64,000 bases of DNA from Palsa-601 sp963801185 (GCA_963801185.1 CAWDDW010000003.1:1-64000); one strand, 5' to 3'; counted from the stretch's first letter, positions 18,343-29,661 are shown. A program made the numbers and translations. Notes: generated by a model not told the origin, from the letters alone.

Positions 18343-20157
18343 GCAGGGGCCAAGCAGTAATAGACGGCCAAGCGAAGACCCGGTCCCGCGCTGCTCGGAG
18401 CGGTGCGGTCCCCTACGTCGAGACAGTGGTGGGCGATCCACACGAGCCTTGGATCGGTAGTCGTCGGAGATTGGAGCACGAGGTGAAAGTCGCCCTTTCG
18501 GATCAGGGTCTCGAGTGTTCGAAGCGTCGGATCGGGGAAGGTGCCCGTAAATCCGCCGATCGGAAGGACTTCCAAGCCGCTGTAGTAGATGAAGGGAGCC
18601 GCAAGCGCTGAGGTCTGGGTGGCCATGAGGTATTCAGCACCGTGCCGCACGCGCTCCAACGTCGGCAGGGTCTTCACCACGGAGTCCGTGCCTCCGAAGA
18701 AGCCTCGGATGTACGACGTCACGACAAGGGGCTGAAACGGCGTGTCGAACGGGCCGAGTCGGTTGGCCACAATCGACTCGCATGCGACGGCCGGGACGAT
18801 TGACGCCGCCAGGGTCGCCACGATGAAGCCAGCACCGACGAGTGCTCGCCGACGGGGCAGCCACGTGGAAAGGACCAACACGAGTGCAGCCGCCGCTCCG
18901 AGGCAGATCGCGACTGGCTTCAGCCAACTCGGAAGCCCGGTGGCCGTCGCCGGCAGGAGCCAGAGGGCGTAACCGGTGGCGACGATCGCTGATCCCGCGA
19001 CTGCTGAGAGAGCGACGACGCTCTCCCGGTGCGCCCACGCGAGCATGAGCCCGCTACCGAGAAGGCCCGCGATCGCAGGAGAGAGCGCGGCCGTGTAGTA
19101 GGTGTTGATTGCCGAGCTGGCGCTGAACACGACCAGGAATGTCAGCAGCCAGGTCCCCCACAAGAGGAAGCTGACCCTCACGAGATCGTGCCTGCCCTCT
19201 TTTCGCCTAGCGACGAGACCAGCGAACAGGGCGATCAACGCCGGCGGGATGAGCCATCCGGTGTCTCGCCCCTCGGCTCCCACGAGCAAGCGGTTCCATG
19301 CCGGAGGAGGCGTGACGCCGTTCCCGATCCGGAGTCCGATCGAACGGGTGAGCAGTTGGTCGGGCGTCGCCTCGTCGATCCGGCCAAAGCCGTTGTAGAC
19401 GAACACCTGTTGGAAGACGGAGTTGTCCCGGCTCCCGTCGACATAGGGCCGGTGCGACGCAGGCGTCAGGCTCACGTAACCCATCCAGCTCAGCGACACG
19501 ACACCCGCCGCGAGAGCCATCGCCACGACGCCGAGAAGCTCTCCGCCACCAACCTGCCGGTGCGGCGACGAGGTAGACCAAGGCGAGAGCGGGCAGCACG
19601 AACCAGGCTTCGATCATCTTCGCCTGGAAGGCCAGACCCAACCAGGCTCCTGCGAGCAGGAGATGCCTGACGTGGCCTGTCACGACTGCGCTCACGGCGG
19701 CATTGGCGGCCAGGACGAGCAGCAACACCATCAGCGTGTCCGAGATGTTGCCCCGATCGAGTGTGACCGTGGCCGGCGAGATCACGAGGACCGAGGCGGC
19801 GACGAGGCCGGCGATCGCTCCGCTGAGTCGTCTGACGACTCGATACCCGACGACGACCGTGAGTGTGCCCTCGAGCACCTGGGGCAAGATGATCGCCCAG
19901 GTGTGCAGGCCGAAGACCCGGACCGAGAGCGCCTGAAGCCAGAACGCTCCCGGCAGTTTGTCGAGGCTCACCGTTCCCGCCGGATCGAACGCGCCAAAGA
20001 CGAAGTCGTGCCAGCTCATGGACATGCTACGCACCGCCGCTGCGTAGTAGATCTCGAGATAGCTCCCAGCGCGCCACGCATACAAGAATGCGGCGACGGC
20101 AGCGATACCGAAGAGTGCTGGCCGCGCCCAGGACGGCTGATCCCTGGTGTCGGTCAC
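18339..20157 (-). CDS. GT39/ArnT-like membrane glycosyltransferase, frameshifted
   Basis: A polytopic membrane glycosyltransferase of the GT39/PMT-like superfamily, which uses polyprenyl-phosphate sugars on the outer face of the membrane. The first loop has the acidic motif in FGAFDPAGTVSLDKLPGAFW, and DRGNISDTLMVLLL lies between later helices. More than ten hydrophobic segments follow. Near 19545 the frame shifts: the C-terminal half resumes as GGELLGVVAMALAAGVVSLS and ends TGTFPDPTLRTLETLIRKG plus a Cys-containing tail. Start uncertain; GTG 20157 (VTDTRDQPSWARP) is preferred to a TTG six codons earlier. The downstream MarR gene overlaps its stop. Confidence 0.82.
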
Positions 20158-20216
20158 TGCGGACGATTCTAACAAGACTCTTGACAGTCAATTTTCTGGT
20201 CTATATCGCCTAAGGA

Positions 20217-20415
20217 TCAGGCGGTCTTTCCGCCGGACGACGACGCCAGCCTGTGATCGACGGCGTTTGCCGCACCTCCGAGGGCGAGCAACAGCAGCGA
20301 GACCCAGAGGCAGTTGAGGAACGTCCCGCCGTACCCCGAGCCGGGTGACGTCGATGAACGGGTACGGATGCCAGTTCACAAACGCTCCACGGATCAACGT
20401 GAACGCGACTAATCG
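20217..20415 (-). pseudogene. C-terminal remnant of a Pr6Pr-type membrane protein
   Basis: Two short stretches in adjacent frames join into a familiar C terminus: RLVAFTLIRGAFVNWHPYPF, IDVTRLG, then, after a frameshift near 20340, YGGTFLNCLWVSLLLLALGG and AANAVDHRLASSSGGKTA with a stop at 20217-20219. The YPYPF/DV pattern and last membrane helix match Pr6Pr-family membrane proteins. The N-terminal two thirds is absent: upstream on the same strand lies the end of the BTAD regulator. It looks like a gene truncated by deletion or rearrangement. Confidence 0.6.
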
Positions 20416-23400
20416 AGGGTGGATCCTGGCTGTTGACGGAAGTTCGAGGCCGACGCGAATGTCTCGACCGATCGCAGCAATCCATACTGCCCGAGCCTCA
20501 TCGCCTCGCGCCGGGCAAGCTCGAGCTGCCCGGTGACGGCTCCCGCTTCTGCACCTGCGGCGTGCAGGGCGCGTGCGAGCTCGAATGTCGTGCGAGCGAC
20601 AAGGGGGGCGCGCCGAGTGACCGGTGCACAGACAGCGCACGCTCGAGATGCCGGCAGGCGTCTTCCGATCGGCCAGCGGTACGGGCGAGGATCCCTAGCG
20701 ACTTCTCCGCCGAGCACCAGAGAACGTAGCCATCGCCGAGCACGATGCACCGGTCGGCAAAGGGCGCGAGCAGCTCGTAGCACTCAGCTGCCAGGCCGGG
20801 TTCCTCGGTCAACGAGCAGGTCTCGGCGATCGCGCCCATCAAGAAGAGCCACTCCTGGTCACGGCGGTGCGCCGCGAGACCGTTGGCCGCCAGCACCGAG
20901 AGCTGCTCGCGCGCTTCGTCACGTAGTCCCAGCTCTGCCAGAATGACCGAGAGCCCGGCCCGCCATGCAGGCACTTGTGGATACTGCGCCACGAAACTGC
21001 GCCCGGCATCGAGCACCTCGGCTGCTCGTCCCTGTTCGATTCGCAACGTGCACAGCTGACCCGCGAACCCTTGAATCGCGTACCCGAAGACCTCCGGCGC
21101 GACGTTCATTCCCTCACCGATCAAGCGCTCGGTCTCGTCGAACTCGCCGCGCATGAGAGCCCGACCACCGAGAAGGGCGAGTGCCCATACTCGGTGATAA
21201 GGACTCCGGTACTCGTCTGTCATCGCGGCGTACTGTGCGACTTCTTCGTCGAGGTCGGGTGAGTAGCCGAGCTCCAGCTGGGCCACGATGCCCCATGCCT
21301 CCCCCGCCATCGCGAGCTCGGCGTCACCGGTGTTTGCGGCGAGATCGCGCAGCTCCCGCGCCGTCCGCAACCGGTCTTGCACGTTCGCCGGGTGCCAAAG
21401 CGCGCGTAGCCGGCCGTTCAGCGCGTCAGCGAGCGCGCGGGCATCTCCGAGTCTGCGCCCCATCGCGAGCGCCTCCTCGGCGATCTCGGTGCGCGCCTCG
21501 GCATCAGGGCTGAAGTACAGCTCTTCGGCGAGGCGCGCGAGCAGGCGAACGCGGCCCGGGGACTCCTCCCGCTCGCTCAACACGAGCGCCTCGCGCACGA
21601 GCTCGATGAGCCAGTCGGAGACCGTGCCGTACTCCGTCCACAAATGGCGCATGGACGTCCCGCTGATGCCGAGCGCGAGTTGCGTCAGTCGCTCCGGGTC
21701 ACCGAGCTGACGGTAGACCGCAGCGACCGCCTCGAAGTCCGCCTTCGCGCCACCGCGTTCGCCCGACGCGAACGAAGCCCGCGCTCGCGCGAACTGCACG
21801 TCGGCGCGAGTGCCGATGCCGAGATCGGCGCACCCGCGGTCAATCAGGTCGAGCGCCATGTCAAAGTGTGAGTAGGCGTCTTCGTAGGCAAGACCCGCTA
21901 GCGCCTCCTCGCCGGCGCGTGTCGCGTAGGAGATCGCCTTGGCCGCCTCGTCCGGACCGGAAGCCGCGAAGTGACGGGCGAGCTGTGCAGTGCGGTCGCG
22001 GCGCCTGTCATCGTGCGCTCGCTCGAGCACGCTGGCAACCTGTCGATGGAGCAGGGCTCGGCGGGCGGGGCCGACACCGCGATAGAGCACGTCGCGCACC
22101 AGAGCGTGGGAGAAGACGTACACGCCCCCGTCGCCTGGATGCGCGATGCCGGCGGCGTCGATCTCGTCGAGCAGCCGCGCGAACATCGGGAGCGGGAACC
22201 CTGTCACTTCGTCCACGAGAGTGGCGTCGAACTCGACGCCGACGACGGCGGCGACCTCCAAGACTTCGCGCGCAGCCGGGTCGAGTCGGGCGACCCGGCT
22301 GTCGATGACCCCACGCACCGTCTCGGGGAGATCGAGCTGATCGAATCGCTCGAGATCGGATTCGCCGCTCTCGTCGAGTTGACGCAACAAGGCGGTCACG
22401 AAGTACGGGTTGCCGCCTGTTCGCGCTTGTACCAACGTCCCGAAGTTCTTGGGCGTCCCTGCAGAGACGAGGTTCGCTACGAGCGAGTCGACCTCGGCGG
22501 GCTGGAGCCCGCCCACCTCATGATGCGCCGCCCGACCGTCGCGGCGAGCTCGTTCACGGTGGTGCGAAACGCGTGGGCAGACGACAGCTCGGTCGTTCTC
22601 ACGGTCGCGAGCACGAGCACACACACGGGCGGAGCCGCTCGCAGAAAATGCACCAGGAGAGCGAGCGTCGAGGGATCCGCCCACTGCATGTCGTCGAGCA
22701 CGAGCAGCACGGGCGCATCCACGGCGGTCCGCTCGAGCAGCTCTGTCACCAGCTGGAACATCCGGTGGCGTTCCACGTCGGGATCGCTTCGGAGCCCGAG
22801 CGCGTCCGGAACACCGAACAGATGCCACAACGGCGTCGTCGGGTCCGCAGCCCCGACGAGTGGCCCCAGTGCGCCAGCGAGCGCTTCGAAGGGAGCGCTC
22901 GCCTCCTCGATGCAGCGACCCCAGAGCACCGTGGTTCCGCCGCGGTAGCAACGTTCCGCGAACTCGGCGGCGACCCGTGTCTTGCCGATTCCCGGCTCGC
23001 CCTGCACTATCGCGAGCCGCGGCTCACCGCGACACGCGGCGTGCCACTCGGCGCCGAGCCAAGCCAACTCCTCGGTCCGGCCGACGAAGCGTGGGCTCGC
23101 CACGAGAGCCGCTGCCGGGAGGTTGTGCGCCCGCCCGGCAGTGCCTAGCGAGACGAGCTCCAGATTGGATGCCTGTTCCAGGATCAACTGCTCGAGGCGC
23201 CGCAACTCGGGGCTCGGATCGAGGCCGAGCTGATCGCGTAACGCGACTCGCAGCGCGCGGTAGGCGTCCAGCGCGTCGCTTTGGCGGCCTGAGCGATACA
23301 ACGCGACCATCAGATGGCCCACCGGCTGCTCGCGCAAGGGGTTCGCGCCGACCAGTGGCTGCAGCGTGGAGATCGCTTCGGCAACACGGCCGCACGCGAG

Positions 23401-23898
23401 CGAAGCCGCCGCGAGTTCCTGCTGCGCGTCGATGCGCAACTCGTCGAGCCGGGTCGCGTCGACGTGTGCGAACGGCTCGGCGGCAAAGTCCACTAGCGCC
23501 GGTCCGCGCCACAGCGCGAGAGCGTTCCTCAACAGCTCGTGGGCGACAGCGTGGCGCTCGAGCGCGGCTGCGCGTCGAGCCTCGGCGAGCAACCTCTCGA
23601 AGCGCTCGGAGTCAAGCGCGTCTGCGTCGATCTCGAGCACGTAGCCGCCGCCGATCGTCCGCAGGGGGTCGGGCTCTCCGGCGGTCCCGGTGCCGTTCTC
23701 ACAAGGACAGAGCGCACGGCGCAACCGCACCACATGGGTCTGGAGGGTGTTCGCTGCGGTGCGAGGCGGATCGCCCCTCCACAGCAGATCGGCGAGGCGG
23801 TCCGCCGTCACCAGCTCATTCGCATGCAGGAGCAGCAGCGCGAGCAGCGCTCGCACACGGGGACCGCGAACCTCGAGCGGCACAGAATCCTGAGCCAC
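20409..23898 (-). CDS. BTAD/SARP-type regulator with AAA ATPase and TPR-like repeats, two frameshifts
   Basis: Large multidomain regulator. The N terminus is an OmpR-like DNA-binding domain (RVRALLALLLLHANELVTAD, then TLQTHVVRLRRAL). The BTAD helical domain (about residues 95-240) holds the block LDELRIDAQQELAAASLACG. Next comes an ATPase with Walker A GEPGIGKTR (300-308) and Walker B VLLVLDDMQWAD. The C-terminal half is TPR-like, as in MalT/AfsR-type proteins. Frameshifts: near 22530 (ATVGR continues as AAHHEVGGLQPAEVD) and near 20603 in a run of six G (GAPPL continues as VARTTFELARAL). GTG 23898 is the first start, but homology extends upstream (EFGILGTLAV, to about 23925) without a normal start codon, so the true 5' end is probably damaged. 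Confidence 0.85.
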
Positions 23899-24085
23899 CG
23901 CGAGCGTCCCGAGAATCCCGAACTCCCTCAGTACGCCCCCCTTGTCACGGTGCGTTTTGGCGCTCTCCGACCAAAATGTCAGCGTACTTCAAGCGCTCTG
24001 TCAGCGCCTAGGAGAACCATCACCTCGATCGGGAGATGGCGGGGACGCTCTGCGTGATCACGCCGTCGCCCGCCAGCCTGCTCGC

Positions 24086-25216
24086 CTACCGCAACCCGGT
24101 CAGGGTGAGCATGCCGAGCGCGGCGGCCATCGAAAGTGGGACCGCGAGCGCTCCCATGCGGCTTGCCTTGGCGATCGAGGGCCGGGCCCCGGCTGTCCTC
24201 GCCGACCGCAGCCACAGCAGCCAGGCGAGGGACCCCGTGACGGACAAGTTCGGCCCGAGGTTGAGCCCGATCAGGAGGGCGTAGGGATGGCTCGGAGTCC
24301 GGGCAGCAAGAAGTGAAGCGGCAGGGAGGTTGTTGACGAGCACCGAACCGGCCGCAGCGACCACGGCCGTTCCCCATGTGTCGACGTGCGCCAGCAAGAC
24401 GGCCGGTCCTGACCACACCCGACCCAGGGTTCCGAGTGCGACAGCCAGGCCGAACAAGGCCACGAGAACCGGCACGCCGAGAACTTCGGCCACGTGCTTG
24501 GGCGCGTTCTTGCGCCGGGCGAGTCGGATGCCGATGGCGACGAGGCCAACGATCGCCACCGGGAGAGCGGGAGAGCGCAGGAGCACCACTAGAGCCGCCG
24601 ACACCACGACGGCGAGCAATCCAAGGCCGAGTGTCGGACGCTCCGGTTGTGTCAGATCCCCGGCATCCACCCGCAGCGCGCGGTGCTCGAAGCCGGCGAC
24701 CACGGCAGCGGTGACCGCGAGCGCGACCAGTGCCGGTGCCCACATGCGTGCCAGAAACTCTGCACCACTGAGGTGGAGGTGGCCAAGGACGATCAGGTTC
24801 GTCAGGTTCGAGCCAGGCAGGAAGAGCGAGCCCGCGTTGGACAGGAGGAGGCAGCCGTACAACAGCGGGGCTTCGCCCTCGCCACGGCTTCTCGCCGTGT
24901 AGACCAGCACCGGGGTGAGGAACGCCACCGACGTGTCCAGGTTCAAGACGGCGGTCACCGTGCCGACCATGATGACAGCGCCGAGGAAGAGGACGAACCC
25001 GCTTCTGGCCATCCGGGCGAGCTGATGCCCGGCGGCGGCGAACAGGCCATCGTCGTCAGCCACCAAGCCGATGACGAGCAACCCGCTGACGAGCACGAAT
25101 GGCGGCCAGTCCTGGGATGCCGCCGATCCGGCATCGGACGGGCTCGTCATCGTCGCCACTACCAACCCGGTCAAGCCGACGCCCCCGAGCAGCCAGCCGA
25201 GGCGGCGGCCATCCAA
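24086..25216 (-). CDS. ArsB/NhaD-type ion transporter (SLC13-like permease)
   Basis: About 376 aa with ten or more membrane segments. Family-like blocks are AVLNLDTSVAFLTPVLVYTA and LLLSNAGSLFLPGSNLTNLI in the first half, mirrored by AAAGSVLVNNLPAASLLAAR and LIGLNLGPNLSVTGSLAWLL in the second. This internal duplication is typical of the ion-transporter superfamily that includes ArsB, NhaD and citrate/Na+ carriers. No ars genes are adjacent, so arsenite specificity is not supported. Start uncertain: TTG 25216 is a conservative choice, and the frame is open further upstream into the divergent gene. Confidence 0.78.
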   Translation of the reverse strand: MDGRRLGWLLGGVGLTGLVVATMTSPSDAGSAASQDWPPFVLVSGLLVIGLVADDDGLFAAAGHQLARMARSGFVLFLGAVIMVGTVTAVLNLDTSVAFLTPVLVYTARSRGEGEAPLLYGCLLLSNAGSLFLPGSNLTNLIVLGHLHLSGAEFLARMWAPALVALAVTAAVVAGFEHRALRVDAGDLTQPERPTLGLGLLAVVVSAALVVLLRSPALPVAIVGLVAIGIRLARRKNAPKHVAEVLGVPVLVALFGLAVALGTLGRVWSGPAVLLAHVDTWGTAVVAAAGSVLVNNLPAASLLAARTPSHPYALLIGLNLGPNLSVTGSLAWLLWLRSARTAGARPSIAKASRMGALAVPLSMAAALGMLTLTGLR

Positions 25217-25381
25217 TCGACGATGGATCAGCGAGACGTCCCCCTGGATCGGTGAGCGAACCCTCGAGGTCAGGGTAGCTGGATTAGCCCGACCACGTTC
25301 CCGTTGCGGTCTGACGATCCTCGATGACTGACCGCACAGTAGTTTCACGCTTCGGAAAGAGAAGAGAAACGGAGAAACGAC

Positions 25382-26155
25382 GTGGAAACTGCTCCCGGGC
25401 CGTGGATCGTTGCGCTGCGGCACTCCCACGGCCGCCTACAGGCACTGATAGAGCCGCTCGATGCAGGCCAGCTCGAAGGCCGCTCTTACGCGGCGGACTG
25501 GTCGATCGCCCAGGTCCTCTCTCACCTCGGGTCCCAGGCGGAGATCTTCAGCCTGTGGCTCGATGCCGGCCTGAGCGGGGCAGAGCCCCCCGGACAGGCG
25601 GCGTTCCCGCCGATCTGGGGTGCGTGGAACGCGCGGAGCCCGCTGGAGCAGGCAGCCGACTCGCTGAAGGCGAACAGGACGCTCGTCGAGCGGTTCGAGT
25701 CCCTCGACGACGAGCAGCTAGAGCGGTTTCACCTGAGCATGTTCGGCATGGAGATCGACACGACGGCGCTGGCGCGGATGCGGCTCAGCGAACATGCCAT
25801 TCACACCTGGGACGTCGCCGTGGCCTTCGACCCGACGGCGACGGTCAGCCCTGAGGCAGTCGCGCTTCTCGTCGACACACTCGACCAGCTCGTGGCGCGG
25901 GCCGGCAAGCCCGACGGCCGAGCGAGGCGACTGCAAGTGGCGACGACCAACCCCGAACGAAGCTTCATCCTCGAAATCGGCGAGACGGTCTCGCTGTCGG
26001 TTGGAGACGGGAGCGAGAATCCGGCAGAGCTGCAACTGCCCGCCGAGGCGTTCGTGCGTCTTGTCTATGGGCGGCTCGACGCTGCTCACACGCCAATCGT
26101 CGAGGTCGGGGGAGTCGACCTCGACGGGCTACGGCCGATCTTCCCTGGGCTTTGA
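25382..26155 (+). CDS. Mycothiol-dependent maleylpyruvate isomerase-like (DinB-fold) protein
   Basis: A 257-aa protein of the MDMPI family: N-terminal DinB-like helical bundle with metal-ligand His in VLSHLGSQAE and in LSEHAIHTWDVAVAF, and a C-terminal MDMPI_C-like domain (VSLSVGDGSENPAELQLPAE and FVRLVYGRLD). GTG 25382 follows GGAGAAACGAC. Homologues are thiol (mycothiol)-dependent enzymes or of unknown function. The next gene starts ten bases after the stop, so this is the first gene of a short operon. Confidence 0.85.
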   Translation: METAPGPWIVALRHSHGRLQALIEPLDAGQLEGRSYAADWSIAQVLSHLGSQAEIFSLWLDAGLSGAEPPGQAAFPPIWGAWNARSPLEQAADSLKANRTLVERFESLDDEQLERFHLSMFGMEIDTTALARMRLSEHAIHTWDVAVAFDPTATVSPEAVALLVDTLDQLVARAGKPDGRARRLQVATTNPERSFILEIGETVSLSVGDGSENPAELQLPAEAFVRLVYGRLDAAHTPIVEVGGVDLDGLRPIFPGL

Positions 26156-26165
26156 GCTGCACACG

Positions 26166-27178
26166 ATGAAGATCCGATTGGAACCAGCCGACGAGTACAT
26201 GCACGACCCGGGGGAGGACGCGACCTTCAACGAGAGCATGTACTTCAACCTCTACGACAAAGAGGCCAGGCTGGGCGCGTTCTTCCGCGTCGGCAACCGG
26301 CCGAACGAAGGCACCGGCGAGGTCACCGTGTGCTGCTACCTGCCCGACGGGCGAGTGGCCTTCATGTTCAAGAGGCCCGAGGTCGCGACGAACGAGGGTT
26401 TCGATGCGGGAGGACTCCGCTTCAAGGTCGTGGAGCCGTTCGAATCGCTCGAGGTCGCCTATGACGGGCGCCTCGTCGTGCTCGACGACCCCCTCGAGAT
26501 GGCGGACCCTGGGCGCGCCTTCACCGAGAACCCCGTCGTGAAGGCGTCGATCCGGCTCCAGTACGCAAAGGTGAGCCCGATGTTCGGTGGGGAGAACGAG
26601 GACGCCAGGGAGCGGCCGGGTGAGGAGTTCGCCAAGGGCCATTACGAGCAGCTCGTGGCCGGCTCCGGGACGATCACGATCGGTGACGACCAGCACCGTG
26701 TCAGCGGGTACGGGCTACGTGATCATTCGTGGGGCCCGCGCACCTGGCAGGCACCTTGGTACTACCGATGGCTGACGGGGAACGCCGGAGCGGACTTCGG
26801 TTTCATGGGCTCGCGCGTGGCCCGCCGGGACGGTGGCGGCACGAGATTCGGCTTCGTCTTCGAGGACGGGGCCATGTACCTGTGCGATCGCTTCGAGATC
26901 GCCACGACGTGGAGCGGCGGCGCTTCGGCTCCGTATCACGAGGGCATCTCGGCCCATCTAGCTCGAGCTTCCACGACCGAAGCTGGGACGTGTCAGGGCG
27001 CGTGCTGCGGCTCATCCCGCTCCGCAACCGGCGCGAGGGACCGGACGGCTCACTGATGGTGACCCGGATCTCCGAGGGATTGACCGAGTGGACACTCGGC
27101 GACGGGAGGGTGGGCTACGGCTTGTCGGAGTACCTCGACCAGATCGTCGACGATCAGCCGGTCGGGCTAGCCGAGTAG
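26166..27178 (+). CDS. AttH/DUF7064-like protein, frameshifted
   Basis: About 337 codons. The conserved stretch YGLRDHSWGPRTWQAPWYYR and the surrounding beta-rich sequence (VTVCCYLPDGRVAFMFKRPE) resemble the lipocalin-like AttH/CrtC-hydratase relatives now split into DUF7064/7065. Catalysis has not been shown for this group. At about 26962 one indel breaks the frame: EGISAHL continues as SSSFHDRSWDVSGRVLRLIP to the stop at 27178. ATG 26166 lies ten bases after the DinB-like gene. Binding or modification of a hydrophobic substrate is a reasonable guess. Confidence 0.65.
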
Positions 27179-27184
27179 CCGCGG

Positions 27185-28027
27185 TCAGGCGAGTGCGAGG
27201 GTCGTCACGTCGGGTGGCGGCCACAGCCTGGGGTTACGCGGCCCATCAGCCAGCTCGCCGGGAGCGATCCCGCTCAGCCACACTTTCAAGTCGTGTGCTT
27301 GGTACCCGTTGGCCGGTTCGGTCACCCGAGAGCCGTCGGCGTACCAGATGACGGTCATCACCTCGCGCATCGTCGACGTCGGGTTGCCGCCAGCCCGGTG
27401 AAGCGTCCGGCCGGCGTGGAAAGTGGCGTCTCCGGCCCCGAGCGCGCCGTAAGTGTGCAATGACAAGCCCTGCTCCTCCACCATCACCGACACGCTCGCC
27501 TCTGACACGTCAGAGATGTCGAAGGTGCCGCGTTCGCCGACGGAGGAGCTTCCGGACGCGAAGGTCATTGAGCCGACCTCGGCCGGGATGTCGACGAGCG
27601 GCATCCACATCGTGATCGTCTGATCAGTGTCCAAGGGCCAGTACACCTGATCCTGGTGCCACGGCGTCGGCCCACCCCCGGGCTCTTTGAAGAGCGCCTG
27701 GTCGTGATAGAGGCGAACGCCTTCGACCTCGAGGAGCTGCGCGGCGACACGGGCGAAGCGTGGCGACCATACGAACGCCTTGGCAGTGTCGTCGATGGTC
27801 CACAGGTTCATGGACTGGATGAAGGCCTTGCCGTAGCTGTCGCGCGTCTCGAGCGGCGGCGGGTTCGGGCTCCGGAGATGAGCGGCGTGGCGGAGGATGG
27901 GACGGTAAGCCGCCACTTCCTCGGCGGAGCAGAGAGCACGCACGAGCACATGCCCGTGCTGGCGGAACTCGGCTACGGCTGCCACGGGAACGTCGACCAG
28001 CGAGTCGAGCGGTGGCAGAGATTGCAC
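27185..28027 (-). CDS. Phytanoyl-CoA dioxygenase (PhyH) family oxygenase
   Basis: A 280-aa non-haem Fe(II)/2-oxoglutarate oxygenase. The HxD iron-binding pair is in TPWHQDQVYWPL and the distal His in GRTLHRAGGNPTS, with the 2-oxoglutarate-binding Arg expected in STMREVMTVIW. Length and architecture fit PhyH enzymes that hydroxylate acyl-CoAs or small natural products. GTG 28027 starts VQSLPPLDSL. It converges on the AttH-like gene with a six-base gap and is divergent from the selenium-binding-like gene 127 bases away. Confidence 0.88.
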   Translation of the reverse strand: MQSLPPLDSLVDVPVAAVAEFRQHGHVLVRALCSAEEVAAYRPILRHAAHLRSPNPPPLETRDSYGKAFIQSMNLWTIDDTAKAFVWSPRFARVAAQLLEVEGVRLYHDQALFKEPGGGPTPWHQDQVYWPLDTDQTITMWMPLVDIPAEVGSMTFASGSSSVGERGTFDISDVSEASVSVMVEEQGLSLHTYGALGAGDATFHAGRTLHRAGGNPTSTMREVMTVIWYADGSRVTEPANGYQAHDLKVWLSGIAPGELADGPRNPRLWPPPDVTTLALA

Positions 28028-28154
28028 TGCGCGGACGATAGTTCCTGCCGGCCTCTTGCCCGACGTGTCCTCGGTGAGTACCTTGCTAGCTGTCAGATCG
28101 AAATAGTCGGGATTCCGCGTCCCCAGACCCGAGTTCCCGACGGAGAGGACGGCG

Positions 28155-29611
28155 ATGGCCCCCGAGCACGACCACCACGACCATTCGCATCACGATCACG
28201 GCCGAGGCACAGGCTCGAAGCCCTGACCCGACCTTCTACCGGACCCCTCAGGACGCGGCCGCCGCTCCCGCCGAGGAGCTGGCCTACGTGGCGGCCTTCC
28301 ACTGGGACGGACCGGCGCGCACCGACTCCCTCGCCGTGATCGACGTCAAGCCGGGGTCGCCCGACTACTCGAAGATCGTCGGCTGGCTCGACATGCCCGA
28401 GATCGGCGACGAGCTCCACCACTTCGGTTGGAACGCCTGCAGCTCGGCTCTCTGCCACACGGGGCACGACCCGAGCCACCTCGAGCGCCGATTCCTCCTC
28501 GTCCCTGGAATCCGCTCGTCCCGCATCAACGTCGTCGACACCAAGCCGGATCCTCGCCAACCGCATCTCGTGAAGACGATCGAGGGCAGCGTGCTGGCCG
28601 AGAAGGCCGGCTATTCCCGGCCGCACACCCTCCACTGTGGTCCGGACGGCCTGTACCTGAGTGCGCTCGGCGGCGCCGGACAAGACGGTCCGGGCGGCAT
28701 CGCCATCCTGGACCACGACAGTTACGAGCCGATCGGGCAGTGGGAGCTCGATCGCGGCCCGCAGTACCTCGCCTACGACTTCTGGTGGCACCTCAACCAC
28801 AACATCCTCATATCGAGCGAGTGGGCCACCCCTTCGATGATCGAGGACGGGATCGTCCCCGAGCTGCTGCTCGGGCGGAAGTACGGGCACGCCATCCACA
28901 TCTGGGACTTGGAGGCGCGGCGCCATCTCCAGACGCTCGACCTCGGCGACGCGCACCAGATGGCTCTCGAAGCTCCGGCCGGCTCACCACCCCGATAACG
29001 CTTACGGCTTCGTCAACTGCGTCGTCAGCGTCGAAGACCTCTCTGCCTCGATCTGGGCCTGGCACCGCGAAGGGAACTCGGGCGAATTCTCCATCACGAA
29101 GGTCATCGAGATCCCCGCCGAGCCAGCTGATGCCAGCGTCCTGCCGCCGTTGCTGCAGGGTTTTGGCGCGGTCCCGCCGCTCGTGACCGACATCGACCTC
29201 TCCGTCGACGACAGGTTCTTGTACGTCTCGTGCTGGGGAACGGGCGAGCTGCGCCAGTACGACGTTTCCGAGCCCCTGTCTCCGAAGCACACCGCTTCGG
29301 TCCACATCGGCGGCATCGTCCGCCGGACGCCGCACCCCGCCAGCGATGCGCCCCTCAGCGGGGGACCTCAGATGGTCGAGGTGAGCCGCGACGGACGGAG
29401 CGTCTACTTCACGAACTCGTTGTACGGAGCATGGGACGACCAGTTCTACCCCGACGGTGTCGGGTCCTGGCTCGTGAAGCTCGACGTCGACCCGTCCGGC
29501 GGGATCGCCTTCGACCCGGACTTCTTCGTTGGCGACTTCCGCGGCTTGAGGCCGCACCAGGTCAGGCTCCAGGGCGGGGACGCTTCGTCGGACTCGTACT
29601 GTTTCTCCTGA
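28155..29611 (+). CDS. Selenium-binding protein 56 / methanethiol oxidase family, two frameshifts
   Basis: Homologue of SELENBP1/MtoX, a copper-dependent methanethiol oxidase (to formaldehyde, H2S, H2O2). Family marks: ELHHFGWNACSSALCHTGHD with the Cys motif, SRPHTLHCGPDGLYLS, AYDFWWHLNHNILISSEWA, and the C terminus HQVRLQGGDASSDSYCF. ATG 28155 gives a His-rich leader (MAPEHDHHDHSHHDHG) before the normal N terminus DPTFYRTPQDAA. Frameshifts: near 28222, one extra base in AAGCCCTGACCCG; and near 28970, where MALE continues as LRPAHHPDNAYGFVN. About 485 codons, as expected. Probably cytoplasmic or periplasmic (no clear signal peptide). Confidence 0.87.
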
Positions 29612-29661
29612 CAGCTACCGATCCCCTGTTGAAACAGCCGTTGGCGGCTTCCTCGAAGGTC

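Noticed and set aside
24086..25216. Arsenic-resistance function for the ArsB/NhaD-type permease
   Set aside because: No arsR, arsC or related genes nearby, and the fold is shared by many anion and cation carriers.
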